64,000 nucleotides of DNA from Gymnopus androsaceus JB14. Lineage: Eukaryota; Basidiomycota; Agaricomycetes; Agaricales; Omphalotaceae. Shown one piece after another: positions 23,160 to 34,173 of the stretch (position 1 is its first letter; the number at the start of each line of letters is the position of its first letter). Both the position numbers and the translations under genes were made by a program. The notes under the pieces were generated by a model. That model had not been told where the DNA came from and made no database searches. It saw only the letters and a program-made list of their open reading frames with translations. The stretch covers positions 1 through 64,000 of the forward strand of contig ML769697.1 of assembly GCA_009733575.1 (NCBI GenBank), in the 5' to 3' direction.

Positions 23160-24213
23160 CCTGCATAAGTGAGAAATAAAATTGATTAACAATGAAGTGA
23201 GTAGTGCAGATGTAAGGATATCCTGTGGAAGAGATATTTTGAGGCTATCTATAGCTGCCAGGAACATAAAATGTGAGGCAAAACTCACTTTATAAGTCAT
23301 GCCTACAAGTCTTGGTACCTTGCAAGGGCAAAAATTGAGATTATGGGATGATACAGAGGGTTGATGGGAATGTAAGGATGCTCCCTCAAAGAGGTTTTAT
23401 TTGGCTGTACAAACCCCTAAGATCATAGAAATTGAATGAAAATTCATTGCATAATGTGAATATTCTTTCCTGGTACTGTGCACAACTTGAACATGGTTAA
23501 GCAACTAAGCAAGATGTAAAATTGCAATTGGATTGTGAGGCAGTGTGACTATATAGCTGAACAAAATGGACCTCTGGAAAGGAACCTCCTAAGGCTCCAT
23601 GTAATGCACAAGCCAATTCTCAAAAGGTGAGGTCAACACATCCAGTGATTGAGCATGCAAGGGGCATTTGGCGTTCAAACAGCAGACCACGCGAGGTAGT
23701 TCTTAACAAACCCATACAGATATTTGCTATCACACTCATATACACTGTAAAAGTCACCACTTACCTTAGCGATAGAGCCCCCGCCCTCTAAGACACCGCT
23801 GTCATAAGCACTCGGATCAGCATTCCGGGATTTGATAGGTCACGTTAAGAGCATTCTGTCTGCCGTTCTGGTGCCGAAAAGCCCCTTGCGAACACGTGAA
23901 ACAAAATAAACCCATTTTAGGATCGCTATCTGTGTGGCAGTGAGCCGGCAACTCGGATATTTCGAGCGCCCGGCTGATACCGATTTCCTGAACTTGGGCG
24001 CATTGTAGCGAAACTGAATTTGATAGCATTCCGTCCGGTAAAATGGTGTATATAGAGTCATGCGCCCTCAAAGAGGTACATATATCAGAAATAGAGGTTG
24101 GTTTCGCTCTTTCCTCTCTTCTCTCCTTCCTCTTTCCTTTTTGGGATTTATTTATTTATTTATTTATATGCCCATAACATCGCTATCGAGCCACATATTG
24201 TTCTGGGGCCCTA
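23160..24213. other. Spacer with an unassigned fragment
   Basis: The stretch 23770-24070 has higher GC than its surroundings and short minus-strand frames (LEISELPAHCHTDSDPK; SAYDSGVLEGGGSIAK before a GTAAGT donor near 23765). These could be exon remnants, but I cannot join them. A (TTTA) simple repeat lies at about 24147-24170 after a pyrimidine-rich run. Confidence 0.35.
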
Positions 24214-24960
24214 CCAAACTAACTTGAAATTTCAAACTCCGCTAACTTGTGCTAACTTTTGAATTGAAAGTTAACTTAAAGTTAGCAAGTTAACTTAAGT
24301 TAACTTAAAGTTAGCAAGTTAACTTAAAGTTAGCAAGTTAACTTAAGTTAACTTAAAGTTAGCAAGTTAACTTAAGTTAACTTAAAGTTAGCAAGTTAAC
24401 TTAAGTTAACTTAGTCGACCAAGTTAACTTGTCTAACTTGTTTTAACTTGTTCTAACTTGCTTAACTTGTGCAATATAAATATACTCCTGAGGCTCATTA
24501 TCAGTTAAATAAGACCTTGAGTATCACTAGTTGCATTCCATAACCCTTATAATCATACCGCCATGCAGTTTGCCATTGTTGCTGTCAAATTTATACAATA
24601 TATGCACATCATTGATGCATTTCTCAACACTGTAGCCTCTATTCTCAGTGAATAAGTACATACACTCATACTATGAGCTCAATGTAGCTTTAAGGACTGA
24701 AGAATCAGCACAACATTGTCAATTACTCCCAAGTAATATTTACGAGTTCGGGCACATATACTCTACATATCACTTTCAGAAATGATATATAGCATCCATA
24801 TAATATCCTATAAGACTAATCGAAGCCAAAGAAGTCTCCTGGGCGCCGATAATATGTATTTATAATCATATATTTACATTTTTATTTCGGCAAATTTCGG
24901 CCAAGTTACACAAGTTAGCGGAGTTTGAAATATTTGATGGTACAAGTTAATAACGAGTTC
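24214..24960. repeat. AACTT-rich repeat element with inverted ends and an internal minisatellite
   Basis: The left part (TTTCAAACTCCGCTAACTTG) is mirrored near 24910 (CAAGTTAGCGGAGTTTGAAA). Inside, 24268-24413 is a tandem array of a 19-base unit, GTTAACTTAAAGTTAGCAA, alternating with shorter GTTAACTTAA units; the unit contains the palindrome AAGTTAACTT. A related element with a much longer interior lies at about 49071-51015. It has no coding capacity. Confidence 0.75.
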
Positions 24961-26834
24961 GCTTATATCTCCCAAGTTTAAAGCCCCACAACGTCTCCTT
25001 GGACATTATACCGCTGCATTGTAGTTACTACAGTCTTCTACAATATTACAGTCACAAAGAATCGGTCAGAAATGAGTTTTCGAGATAATACATATAGACT
25101 TATAAATATATGGGTATCAAAGCTGCTAGTGATAGACTTTAAGTAGTAACTGCAAGTATTTAACTACGGGGTACTAGAAATTATGTGGTAGTTACATATT
25201 ATGATGTCCGTTCCCTTAAGTTGCTTAAGTGATGAAGACTCAATGCTGGCATACATCATGGTAACAGACTAACAATCTCATGAAACCAGAGAAAATGTGA
25301 TGATGTAGAAACAAACAAGACATGAATCATAGGAGCAGTGAGGAAACTTGAAACAGGAAGTTATTCCATGGGTGGTTGCCAAACCATTTACAAGTTGTAT
25401 CCTTGTGGGTACAAACATACTCATTACAGTTTGTATTTAGATGGTGAATAAATTGTCCGAACCCGTATTGTACTTCTGGACCACTGGGAATTAAATACTT
25501 GCCTCAATGCGAGCACAATTCTTAATTCTTATCCCTTACCTTTGTCACAAGACAAATTTACTACCAGTCAATGACATTCAATCAAAGTCAAAGTTGCAAT
25601 TCATGCATTGTCAAAGGAGTGGGTCCCCGCCACCATAATGCACTGGCTCTAATTTTTCTACCTTTGCCACCTTACTTATGGATTTAATTTAGCTACTATA
25701 CTTGAATAATGCCCAATACCGAAATGAATAGCTGTTTTCTGCCTCGAAGTCTCTCACTTTGACCATTACTACAGTGATATGCCACAGTTATACTCAGCAT
25801 AGACTTGGTTCTCAACTGTTACCTTGGTCAGCAGTTACGAACCGGGATCAAGTTTGGATGGAAGTTCAGTGCATGCAACTATGGGCAAACGAGACTATGA
25901 GCTCTAACTATGAGCTACAGTAGTATTCAAGTAATACTTAGAATAAAGAGCTAATGAAAGGAGTAGTGAGAATCCGAGCTCGCAGTCGACCGGGGGGTGA
26001 ATAGGACCTAGCACGTATGCAAAAATCAGGAATCAGATATCCTTAAGATCTTGTGAGATTGAGGCTGACTTGCTTGCGAACTTCCGAGCGTATACTTTAC
26101 ATTGAAATACAGTGATAGTTGAGCCCTACACGTGCATCTCAATAATCTTACGGTACGGTGACCATAAAAGTGCAGCTGTATTACGGCCATACGATGTACA
26201 GTGTTGTATGTAGAGAACTACCATGTTCAAACTCTCAATTCTGAGCCAACATTGTTTTAAAGTTGATTTGAAGACTTACTTATACCTTTGTTTGAGCTCA
26301 GGGCAGGAATTGTGCGATGCAGAGCCAAGGTAGAGGGAGTCTCGGTCAATTCTCGGCTTCCTCCGAGTTGCATCGGCAAGCATTAACAAAATCTGCAAAT
26401 GAGTACTAAATTTTTGTATTCAGTACAGAAGCTGGCGGAAAATAAACAGAAGTGCTGAATTTTGACTATTCCCATGTATAACATATGTACGGCCATATAT
26501 GGCTTATTATGGTGAATACAACAAATTTCGGTAGCACCGTACAGGAAGGTGTCTAACCGTCAATGGTACTGCGCCGTAACCAAGTCGTAACCGTAAAACT
26601 ATCTGTATATACCATACATATGGTTCTGGTGCGGAGCCCTACTTATATGCGTGCAGATTTCAATTCATCAGTTCAACAGCTGCTGCTGTGTCAGGTGGCC
26701 AGAAGGACATGAACCGACTTAATCAATTGCAATAGCAGTTGGCGGTAGTATGCTTAAGGACACTCAGTAGAGACATGAAGGAGCAATAATGATGATCAAA
26801 ATATATCAAAACTCATTTACATTGGGTCGCTAGT
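24961..26834. other. AT-rich desert, nothing recognised
   Basis: About 1.9 kb without a convincing frame, RNA gene or clear inverted repeat on either strand. It is probably old repeat sequence. Confidence 0.5.
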
Positions 26835-27480
26835 CACACCGCCAATGATTATACTTCAGTCAGGCTGAAGTACTTTGGGAAATGAATTATTACAGTACAT
26901 AAGATAAATGTACTTTTTCATACAAGTAGATAAAATAAATATTTCAATGAACTTACGAAGGAATTACATCCAGACCCTCTGAATTTTAAATTTTAATCAG
27001 AAATCTGAAAGAACACTTTTCAATTGAGTTCTGAAAGCGATAGTTTTGATGCAGACTGAATACTTTTATTTCACAATAAAGTGTGAAAGTAACTATTTCG
27101 AAGAACCTTTCAACTGGTTCCCGAAAGACAATACTTCGACTCTCGGGCCGGACCGGGCCGCCGCCAAACCGCACAGCGAAAGGCAATCTTTCAGTGAAAG
27201 ATTGAATTGTTTTTCGAAACAATTGCTTTTACTCTTATTGTGAAAGCTGGGCTTTCAAGTCCTCATTGAAACTATTGTTCTCAGAGTCCAATTGAAAGCT
27301 TTCCTTTTGTACATCTATATAAGGTTCTAAATTCAGAATGTCGGAATTTAATTTATTCTCTAATCTATTGAAATATACCTCTTCTGTATTTGTCTGAAAA
27401 AGTACGCTTCATATAAGGATTGAATTTATTTATTTCCCATTATGCTTCAGCTTGACTGAAGCATAATTATTGGCGGTGTG
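26835..27480. mobile_element. 646-bp MITE with CACACCGCC ends, copy 2
   Basis: Ends CACACCGCCAATGATTATAC and, inverted, GCATAATTATTGGCGGTGTG; flanked by AGT on both sides (26832-26834, 27481-27483). It shares ends and the CTTCAG...CTGAAG sub-terminal hairpins with 8395-8968, but the interior differs strongly, so the two are old relatives or different deletion products. Confidence 0.8.
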
Positions 27481-27483
27481 AGT

Positions 27484-29145
27484 AAAACGCAAGTTAGATA
27501 CATTTTGCCGAGTCTCAGCTGCAAGCGCGGGAAAAAACAAGTTAACTTGACTCAATGGGACAAGTTAGCCCGACAAGTTACTTTGCTCACACTCATTGTT
27601 CTGCGGGTCCGAAGATTTTCAAACTTGTTTATTTGAATGAATGAAGGGCTATGCGAAACTAAATTCATTTCAGCCTGGGCCCTATGTTTCCACATTTTAA
27701 TTTTTCCGTTCAGTTTTCGGCCCAAATAAATAAGCTCAAAAGACTGAGACTTGAATTGGACTTAAAACATAAATTTTCTCAGGATTTTCCTTCGTCTCCG
27801 TAGCCCCGGGGAATTTATGTATGTAGCCAATTGTATTGACTAGAATATTTATACGTGGTACTATAGTGGTTGAGTGAAGGAGCGAATATACTTAGCCACA
27901 ACTTAAGGATGAAATAGGGACTATACTTAGTACACCTACCTGACGAAGTGGCTTTCTACCTCTGCTCTGCCCGCATCGAGCGGCGCCAATGCTCTAGCTA
28001 TAATGCGGTCATGCATGGACCGGAGCTGAACAACGTTTCGACATTTGGCACCTTCGGTAACAATGATCACCATTCACTTGACCTCAATGCCATCGTTACC
28101 CACCTTACTACATACCTTTACATCATTGACGACCTCAAATCCCTCTTACTTGATGTCAGGAAGGGTTGTGACCCAGAGGTATATCTCTGTGATGCCCAGA
28201 TAGGTTGAAATACTCAACCTATTGAAGGGTAGTTATCAACCTACATAGGTTGATAGTACCTGCCAAAAATGTTAGGTTGAACAGGGTCCTAAATCGGACA
28301 GTTTCACCCTAAGGATATCTTCCAAGGTTGTTTTCTTGTGGAATTAGATTGCTTTTGGAGACACTCACACAAATTACAATGCTGATACCATACTATTGGG
28401 TGCCCAGTAGTGGGCCACCTAAGTATGTTTTGAGTGATTCCATGACACAGTTTGGCTGCCTTCATGCATTATGGTGTCAAGATTGTGTGCACACATTCTA
28501 CGAAGAAACTGAGCATAAATTTGAAGGGATTGGAGGTGAACTTGATCCGATATAAATATTTTATGGCGGTGGGTCCAAAACAGGGTAATGACCGGGAACC
28601 GGGCCATTTGTCCAAAACATGCCCGCAATGCATCGTCTCGATGTTGGCATCGACTACGAGGCTCAGAAAGGCTTGTTACATGCTCAATCAACCTTAAATA
28701 TAAGTTTATTGCTATAGTAAGTCTATCTGAGACCAAATTACATTAAAAATACCCCAAAAGTTGACAATCAGCTTGGATGACTGGGAATGGCAAGCGATGG
28801 TGATATTCAAGGTAGATGTTGGCAAGGAGGTATTATTAGATGTCAGGGAGTCATCTAGAGCCTTGAAAGACTGCCCAGAGTATGTAAATGCACAACAGTA
28901 ATTATTCGAAAGGATCGCTTGAGAAATCAAGAAAATCCCACAATTACACCAGGTCCCGCCGGCAATTGATCTGTTGCTCCGCTTCTGGCTGTCCTCTCGC
29001 TGCCAACTGATGTTCAGAGGACGGTCTGAGGCTGCTCTACATGATGTATACCACAACTTTTATGTTCAATGTGTTTTGCAGTCTGTAGCTGCACGATGGC
29101 CCACTACCCAGTCTGGCCCGCTACTAGGCAGGCAATAGTATGCAC
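27484..29145. other. Repeat remnants and unrecognised frames
   Basis: 27773-27905 repeats 20821-21000. Two forward frames (27948-28208, containing YLYIIDDLKSLLLDVRKG, and 28328-28555, containing PPKYVLSDSMTQFGCLHALW) look like pieces of a decayed gene; I do not recognise the family. Around 28210-28290 the word CAACCTA/TAGGTTG repeats in both directions, forming small hairpins. Confidence 0.3.
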
Positions 29146-29345
29146 TTTTGGTAGAGATGGGCACGAATAGCAAATATTGGTGAATATTCATGCAATTTTT
29201 ATATTCGTGACTCATGAATAGAGTAACATTTTTCACGAATATATTCGTGGCACAAGTACTTACTCAAGTGCCAATAACAAAATCAAATCAAGAATATTTT
29301 AGGTATTTTATTCACGAATATTCGCGAATATTCGTGACTAAAATT
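29146..29345. repeat. GAATATTCGTG repeat cluster, possible hAT end
   Basis: The palindromic word CGAATATTCG and its variants occur many times in 200 bases. The left edge TAGAGATGGGCACGAATA resembles hAT termini, but no matching right end was found nearby, so this is either a truncated element or a local repeat. Confidence 0.4.
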
Positions 29346-29360
29346 GTTTAAAACAATGTG

Positions 29361-29448
29361 CGCAGCAAGGGATTGAACTCTCATGCACTGTTACCATTTC
29401 AGAATGAAATTTCATAATTACACCATGTACCGATAACCACTGCACCAA
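29361..29448 (-). other. tRNA-like / SINE-like sequence
   Basis: On the minus strand an A-box-like GGTGCAGTGGTTATCGG is followed about 60 bases later by a B-box-like GAGTTCAATCCC, the spacing of an RNA polymerase III promoter inside a tRNA. The T-arm stem pairs poorly and no acceptor stem closes, so a tRNA-derived repeat or a dead tRNA is more likely than a working tRNA gene. Confidence 0.35.
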
Positions 29449-29543
29449 GTAATAATAGTTATGAGGGTATTGACATGGGATAAGTATGAGGCTCAGCGTA
29501 ACTGAGCTGTTAAGACAACCAACATGTCACAACTCACAAAAAC

Positions 29544-31765
29544 TTATTTCAGCACAAAACATGGACCACACTGAGGCAACTGTAAGCCAGTACCCGGAAT
29601 AGCACCCATGACTTTCAGGTTACGTTCCTCATGCAAAGAAGCATCCAACTCGTTAGCAAGTTCCTCGTCCTCATGCTCATCTGGCTTGACCTCATAGAGA
29701 TATCGGTCTGCCATTAGAAGCTCTTGAGTGAAAGAGACCCAGAAGATTTCATAGAAAACATCATGCACTACATTGTCGGGAATCCTACCAGGCATTTTTT
29801 GGCCATTCCACGTTGCAACCACAGATCCGATGTTTGAAATATCAATATTCTGTTGTAAACAATCAGTAAGTAGCTTGGTTGAGAGACTAGACCACTTACG
29901 AAGCCGCTAGTCTGGTCTTCATTAACCTTGCGCAGTTCCTTTGCCATTACATGTCAGTTACGCGCTGCCCTCAAATCATTGCGTGTACCACCATGAACTG
30001 TCAAACCAAGTAATGCTTGCCATTGATTCGTTCCCTGTACTGAACCAATCACCCCATGCTTGGTGATTCGATGCATGAGGGCCGCCCGAAGCTTGAATAC
30101 ATCCGCAGGTATTCCTGCATTGTATCATCCTTCTGCGTGACAAACAGAGCGGGTTCAGGTAATACATAGCCATGCAGAACACCTGGATGTGCAGGTTGCG
30201 CATGATTGAAATCATGGCCGACAAGTGTGCTTGCCTCAACCCAAGCACAAATTGCATGAGGAAGTAGCGGTGACACAGGGTCCTTAAACTTATTGCAAGG
30301 TTCAACTTTGTTCGATTTCGGATCTGAAAATGGATTAGTATAGAGAATCATTAAGAAAAAAAACATACTTACATGGTGCTGGACGAGACACATGGGACAA
30401 ACCTGATCGATTTACTGACGACATGGAAGGCAACAATAATGAAGAAGGCAATGATGAAGAAGAAACCATTGATGATAGAGGAGCAGGAGTAATTTGTCTC
30501 GCAAGTGCACTGCTCTCAGCGTGGTTAAACAAGATGCCAGCAACAGCAGGATCAGGGCCCCAGACCGAGGATGGAAACGCCTGACTCCAACTGTACCTTC
30601 CCATAGCTTTGTACCGAGAGAGATTGTTGAGTAAACCAGAGTAGAGAATCGGGCGCAATGGGGTAGAATCATTGAAACTGTATTGCAGTGGTAGTGCACA
30701 AATTGGGATTGGGTTGGTCTCAGTGGACAAACACCCCACCAGAAGCGAATCATTGAGGTGGCGTAGTTTGTGGAAGAACCACACCAGTATACCAGCCTAA
30801 AATAAAATATCAGTGATTAGGGGTGTTTCGCTGCAGCAAATTTTGCTGCTCCAAAATTTGCCGTAATATATAGCAAATTTGGCTGCACTCCATAGAGTTT
30901 GCACTACGTCATGCCATAAAAATTTGCCATAAAACTTGGCAAATTTTGCCTCTGCCACTGGCAAATTTTGCTGCAGCGAAACATCCCTATTGAACTGGTA
31001 AGTGAATATTAATACTACATACCTGGTAGAGCTTCTGAGCTACAGCCAGTTGCTCAGTCAAAGCGCCAACAACATCCCACAATGCATGAACTACAAACGG
31101 CTGAGTATCCCAGGTCGGCCCCACTGAAGTCACCCAAGTCTGAAGAGCTTTGAGCTCCAGAGCACAACGCTGCGCACAAACCAAGCAATGAATCACCTCA
31201 TCCCATAACATTGGAGTTCTGAGGCGATTCAGGAGAAAATAGATCCGATTCTTGTAATCCTTCATCCTCGAGCTATGGAAAGAGGAGATGGATCTCTCAG
31301 ACAGCGGCAGCTGGGAGAACAATGTTGAGAGATTGTGAAAGTGTGTCTCCAAGGCACAAACGGAGTCCTCTGGAATGAGACCGAGAGGATTTTGTGACAG
31401 CCTGTGGCCGTCAATGGGCTCAAATGCAGATTCAGATGGGACAGTCCAAGGTGCAGTATTTGTGGCATTCGACGTGTATGGATATGGGATAAGGCAAAGG
31501 TATGCAGTTTGCTCGTTGAACGGTTGAGCTACCAGGCAGGGTCATGCTCGCCAAAATGAAGCTGCTGCCGCATACAAATTTGCTGATTGCCTAAAAGTGG
31601 GTGCAAGAGTGTTTTCATGTTCAGGGAGGTGACGAAATTGTGAGCGGGATACTTGCAGCCAATGAGCCCTTCGTATGACTTCATTTGTAGATCGACCTAT
31701 CATATTCAGAACAATTAGTAAAGCCGTCTGAAACCATTCAATGTGCACTCGACATTGAAACACAT
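29544..31765 (-). CDS. Unrecognised multi-exon gene, possibly transposon-associated
   Basis: Several long minus-strand exons follow each other with usable splice sites: about 31540-31765; 31010-31460 (with TAPWTVPSESAFEPIDGHR, LRTPMLWDEVIHCLVCAQR); 30390-30795 (WFFHKLRHLNDSLLVGC, GRYSWSQAFPSSVWGPDP); 30040-30320 (HAICAWVEASTLVGHDF); and 29544-29822 (ending GPCFVLK). The splice CAG/GTATGT near 31020 to TTTTAG/GCTGG near 30797 encloses a MITE. One TGA (near 31548) needs an intron or marks decay. I do not recognise the protein. It is divergent from the hAT transposase at 32711 with about 0.95 kb between, so it could be a second gene of that element or an unrelated host gene. Confidence 0.45.
30818..30989. 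mobile_element. 172-bp hairpin MITE inside an intron
   Basis: Ends TAGGGGTGTTTCGCTGCAGC and, inverted, GCTGCAGCGAAACATCCCTA; the interior repeats GCAAATTTTG/CAAAATTTGC. It lies wholly within the predicted intron of the minus-strand gene (about 30797-31022). The flanking 8 bases do not match each other, so target duplication has decayed or the superfamily is not hAT. Confidence 0.75.
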
Positions 31766-32351
31766 TCGACTGGCACTGAAAACATGTCCTTTATCTTATC
31801 TGTTGTCCAGCATTTGATGTCAAGTGCACGAAAACATGAGACTCACCAGAGAATATAGCAGCACCAATACAAAGAGCACAAGAGATACTACACGCTGAAT
31901 CGAATTCAAGCGAGGACAATGCAAGACTTGCAAACACGGAGTTACGCAAACAGAAACGGATACAAGCACAAAAGCTATGTATTGGTAAGGCAATAGGAGC
32001 ACTGAGCTACCTATTTTTTGAATAGTTGCATTGGGTTTTTGAATGATGGGCGGGAGGAGTGGCGGTAGGAGCGGGAAAGACTCAAAGATGATGGCGGTTG
32101 AGAACAAGTGGTGGTTGGTGGTTGTTTGGCCAACTTGAACTTTAATCAAACTCAAACCTTATCAATCAATTACACGTGCGTGGGCGCCTCGGCTAGCCAC
32201 CCACTGACTAATTTCAAGATTGAACAAACAAACCATGCCGCCCTCTTTCTTCCCGCTCACCACCACAGCCTGCCCGACAACCAAGTCCACCTGAATCCGT
32301 TTCGGTGGTGCTTAGTAGCCTGATTTTGTATCAGCTACTTGTTTTGAACGA

Positions 32352-32689
32352 CATAACTTCGAGTTTGTTGGGCATTCTGTACCTTGGTGTCCCCGTAACT
32401 TTGTGTTCGGGGCAGTAGGATTCTTGAGTTCTTGACTTGTTTACTCAGTCAGTGCACCAGTACGTCCTAAAATCATCCACTCTTTCTTATGTTGATACAT
32501 TTCTTTTCAGCAGTTTCACTGGTAGTTTCTGCGATGCAGTAAGTTTTCTTTTTTCTTTTTTCTATTCCCTTTCTGACCATACATTTCAACTGTATCTTCA
32601 ACATAACTTCGCGTTTGTTGCTTCCTATCATCGTATAACTACGCGTTCACAATAGTACCCTCGTCGTTGCCATGTAACTACGCATTCAC
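32352..32689. repeat. Five degenerate TAACTACGCGTTC motifs upstream of the hAT transposase
   Basis: CATAACTTCGAGTTTG (32352), GTAACTTTGTGTTCG (32395), CATAACTTCGCGTTTG (32602), TATAACTACGCGTTCAC (32634) and TGTAACTACGCATTCAC (32673), all in one orientation. hAT elements often carry such sub-terminal motifs as transposase-binding sites. Binding here is an inference from position only. Confidence 0.5.
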
Positions 32690-32710
32690 GAAGTACTATC
32701 ATTTGTGGAC

Positions 32711-33989
32711 ATGGCTCCTAAAGGCAAAGCATCCAACTCATCGAAAGCCTCCTTGAAAGCCTTGTCCAAACGCCCATCCAAACACTTGTCCAGAGCTCCT
32801 GCCAGATCCGGAAAGCAGCCCATCGGGTTAACTACAGATGACGATAGCGACGATGACACTGCTTGAGCCTCAAAGAGCAAACGCCATTGGAAACAGCACA
32901 GTCCATTGCGATCAAGCTCTGACGAAGACATTGAGGAGGAGCGCATTGGAGGCAGAGGTGATGAAAGGGCCTACCAATACTGGCAAGCCACCAGAGGACT
33001 TCAGCTGGGTTGACAGGCAAGATACTCCGCTAGTTCAGGATCCGGCTGAGGATGAACCTGAGGTGGGCACGCTGGCATGGCATGAATGGGATCTTTGTAG
33101 GTTTATCATTTGCTCTCCGCAGTCCCGTGGCTGAACTATTCCTTAGCACGGCTTAAGGCTTCAAAATGGAACCCAGAGATCTATAAACACTTTGATCAAG
33201 TCAACGTTGAGTACAACGAGAAGAAGAGTGCTTTTTATCATCGGTTTCGATGCAAAAATGAGTACGTTCATTATCTACCAATGCAATACTGAGAATTTTA
33301 ATGATTTTTTGATAATTCTATAGCCACTCAAAAAGCTCTATTCGTGCAGTCGTAGATTCCATGACCTCTAATCTCAATACACATGCCAGAACCTGTAACC
33401 CGAAACATGGCACAGAGAATCTCACACAGCTCACCATAGACAAGCAAGTCCCTTGGAAGTTCGTGAAGGTGAATTTTAATTTCAACTTGTTGAGTGGGTT
33501 ACTTGTCGCCACCAACCTGACAAAATCGTTGAGGACAATGAGCTCATTCAGGTTTTCACTTACCTGAACCCCAAGGCCAAACCTCCCTCCCGCCGCACAA
33601 TTTGCTGTGACATTGACACCATTTACACGATGACACACAACGAAGTGAAGAAGCTATTTGCTGCTCACATGGGCCGTTTCAATGCAATCTATGATTGCTG
33701 GACTGCGGGGAACAGCCATGAGTTCCTTGCCACCATGGTGTCATTCATCTACCAGGGCAAGCTCTACATGGTAGCTTTGGACTTGACAGAGATGACTGTT
33801 GCTCACCAAGCTGCAGAGACTCTTCTCCAGAAGAAAAACACTGAGCTTGAACTTCTTTGGGCTCAGTCTGCTTGGGTCCTGCTTGGAGACATCCCTGTTG
33901 AGCAAGAGTTGTTGGGTTGCTCTGCCATGCACAAGATCATCAAAATCGGACAACTTGTGTCCGGAAGGGCCCTCTACAGAAGAAGCTAG
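32711..33989 (+). pseudogene. hAT-type transposase, N-terminal and central part
   Basis: Cut-and-paste transposase remnant. Start MAPKGKASNSSKASLKAL is followed by an acidic stretch. A BED-like zinc-finger segment lies near 33230-33400 (FYHRFRCK then VVDSMTSNLNTHARTC). Next is SRRTICCDIDTIYTMTHNE, then IYDCWTAGNSHEF near 33690, where hAT enzymes place the first acidic residue of the catalytic triad (D.WT..N). Reading needs several frame changes near 32865, 33110 and 33500, only some of which have splice sites, and it ends at 33989 without the C-terminal dimerisation domain. A separate minus-strand hAT C-terminal piece at 51962 is not its missing end. Confidence 0.65.
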
Positions 33990-34173
33990 CATATTACTGT
34001 GGGCTTAAGAATATCCCGGTGCTATTAGACCTAACCTCATCCTAACATACCCTATCCTACTTCTAATAATACTATATATGTACTAGTAATGGATAGTTTA
34101 GGGATAGTTTAGATAGGCTGGATAGCTGCCCTGTTACTTTGCATTAAGTACTTAGGGATGTTGCCCAGATACT

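Noticed and set aside
24268..24413. CRISPR-like array
   Set aside because: The repeats are contiguous with no unique spacers, in a fungal genome; it is a minisatellite.
29361..29448. Functional tRNA gene
   Set aside because: The acceptor stem does not close and the T-arm pairs poorly; kept only as tRNA-like.
30412..30784. Two overlapping minus-strand frames as separate genes
   Set aside because: One is the real exon of the 29.5-31.8 kb gene, the other a shifted reading of it.
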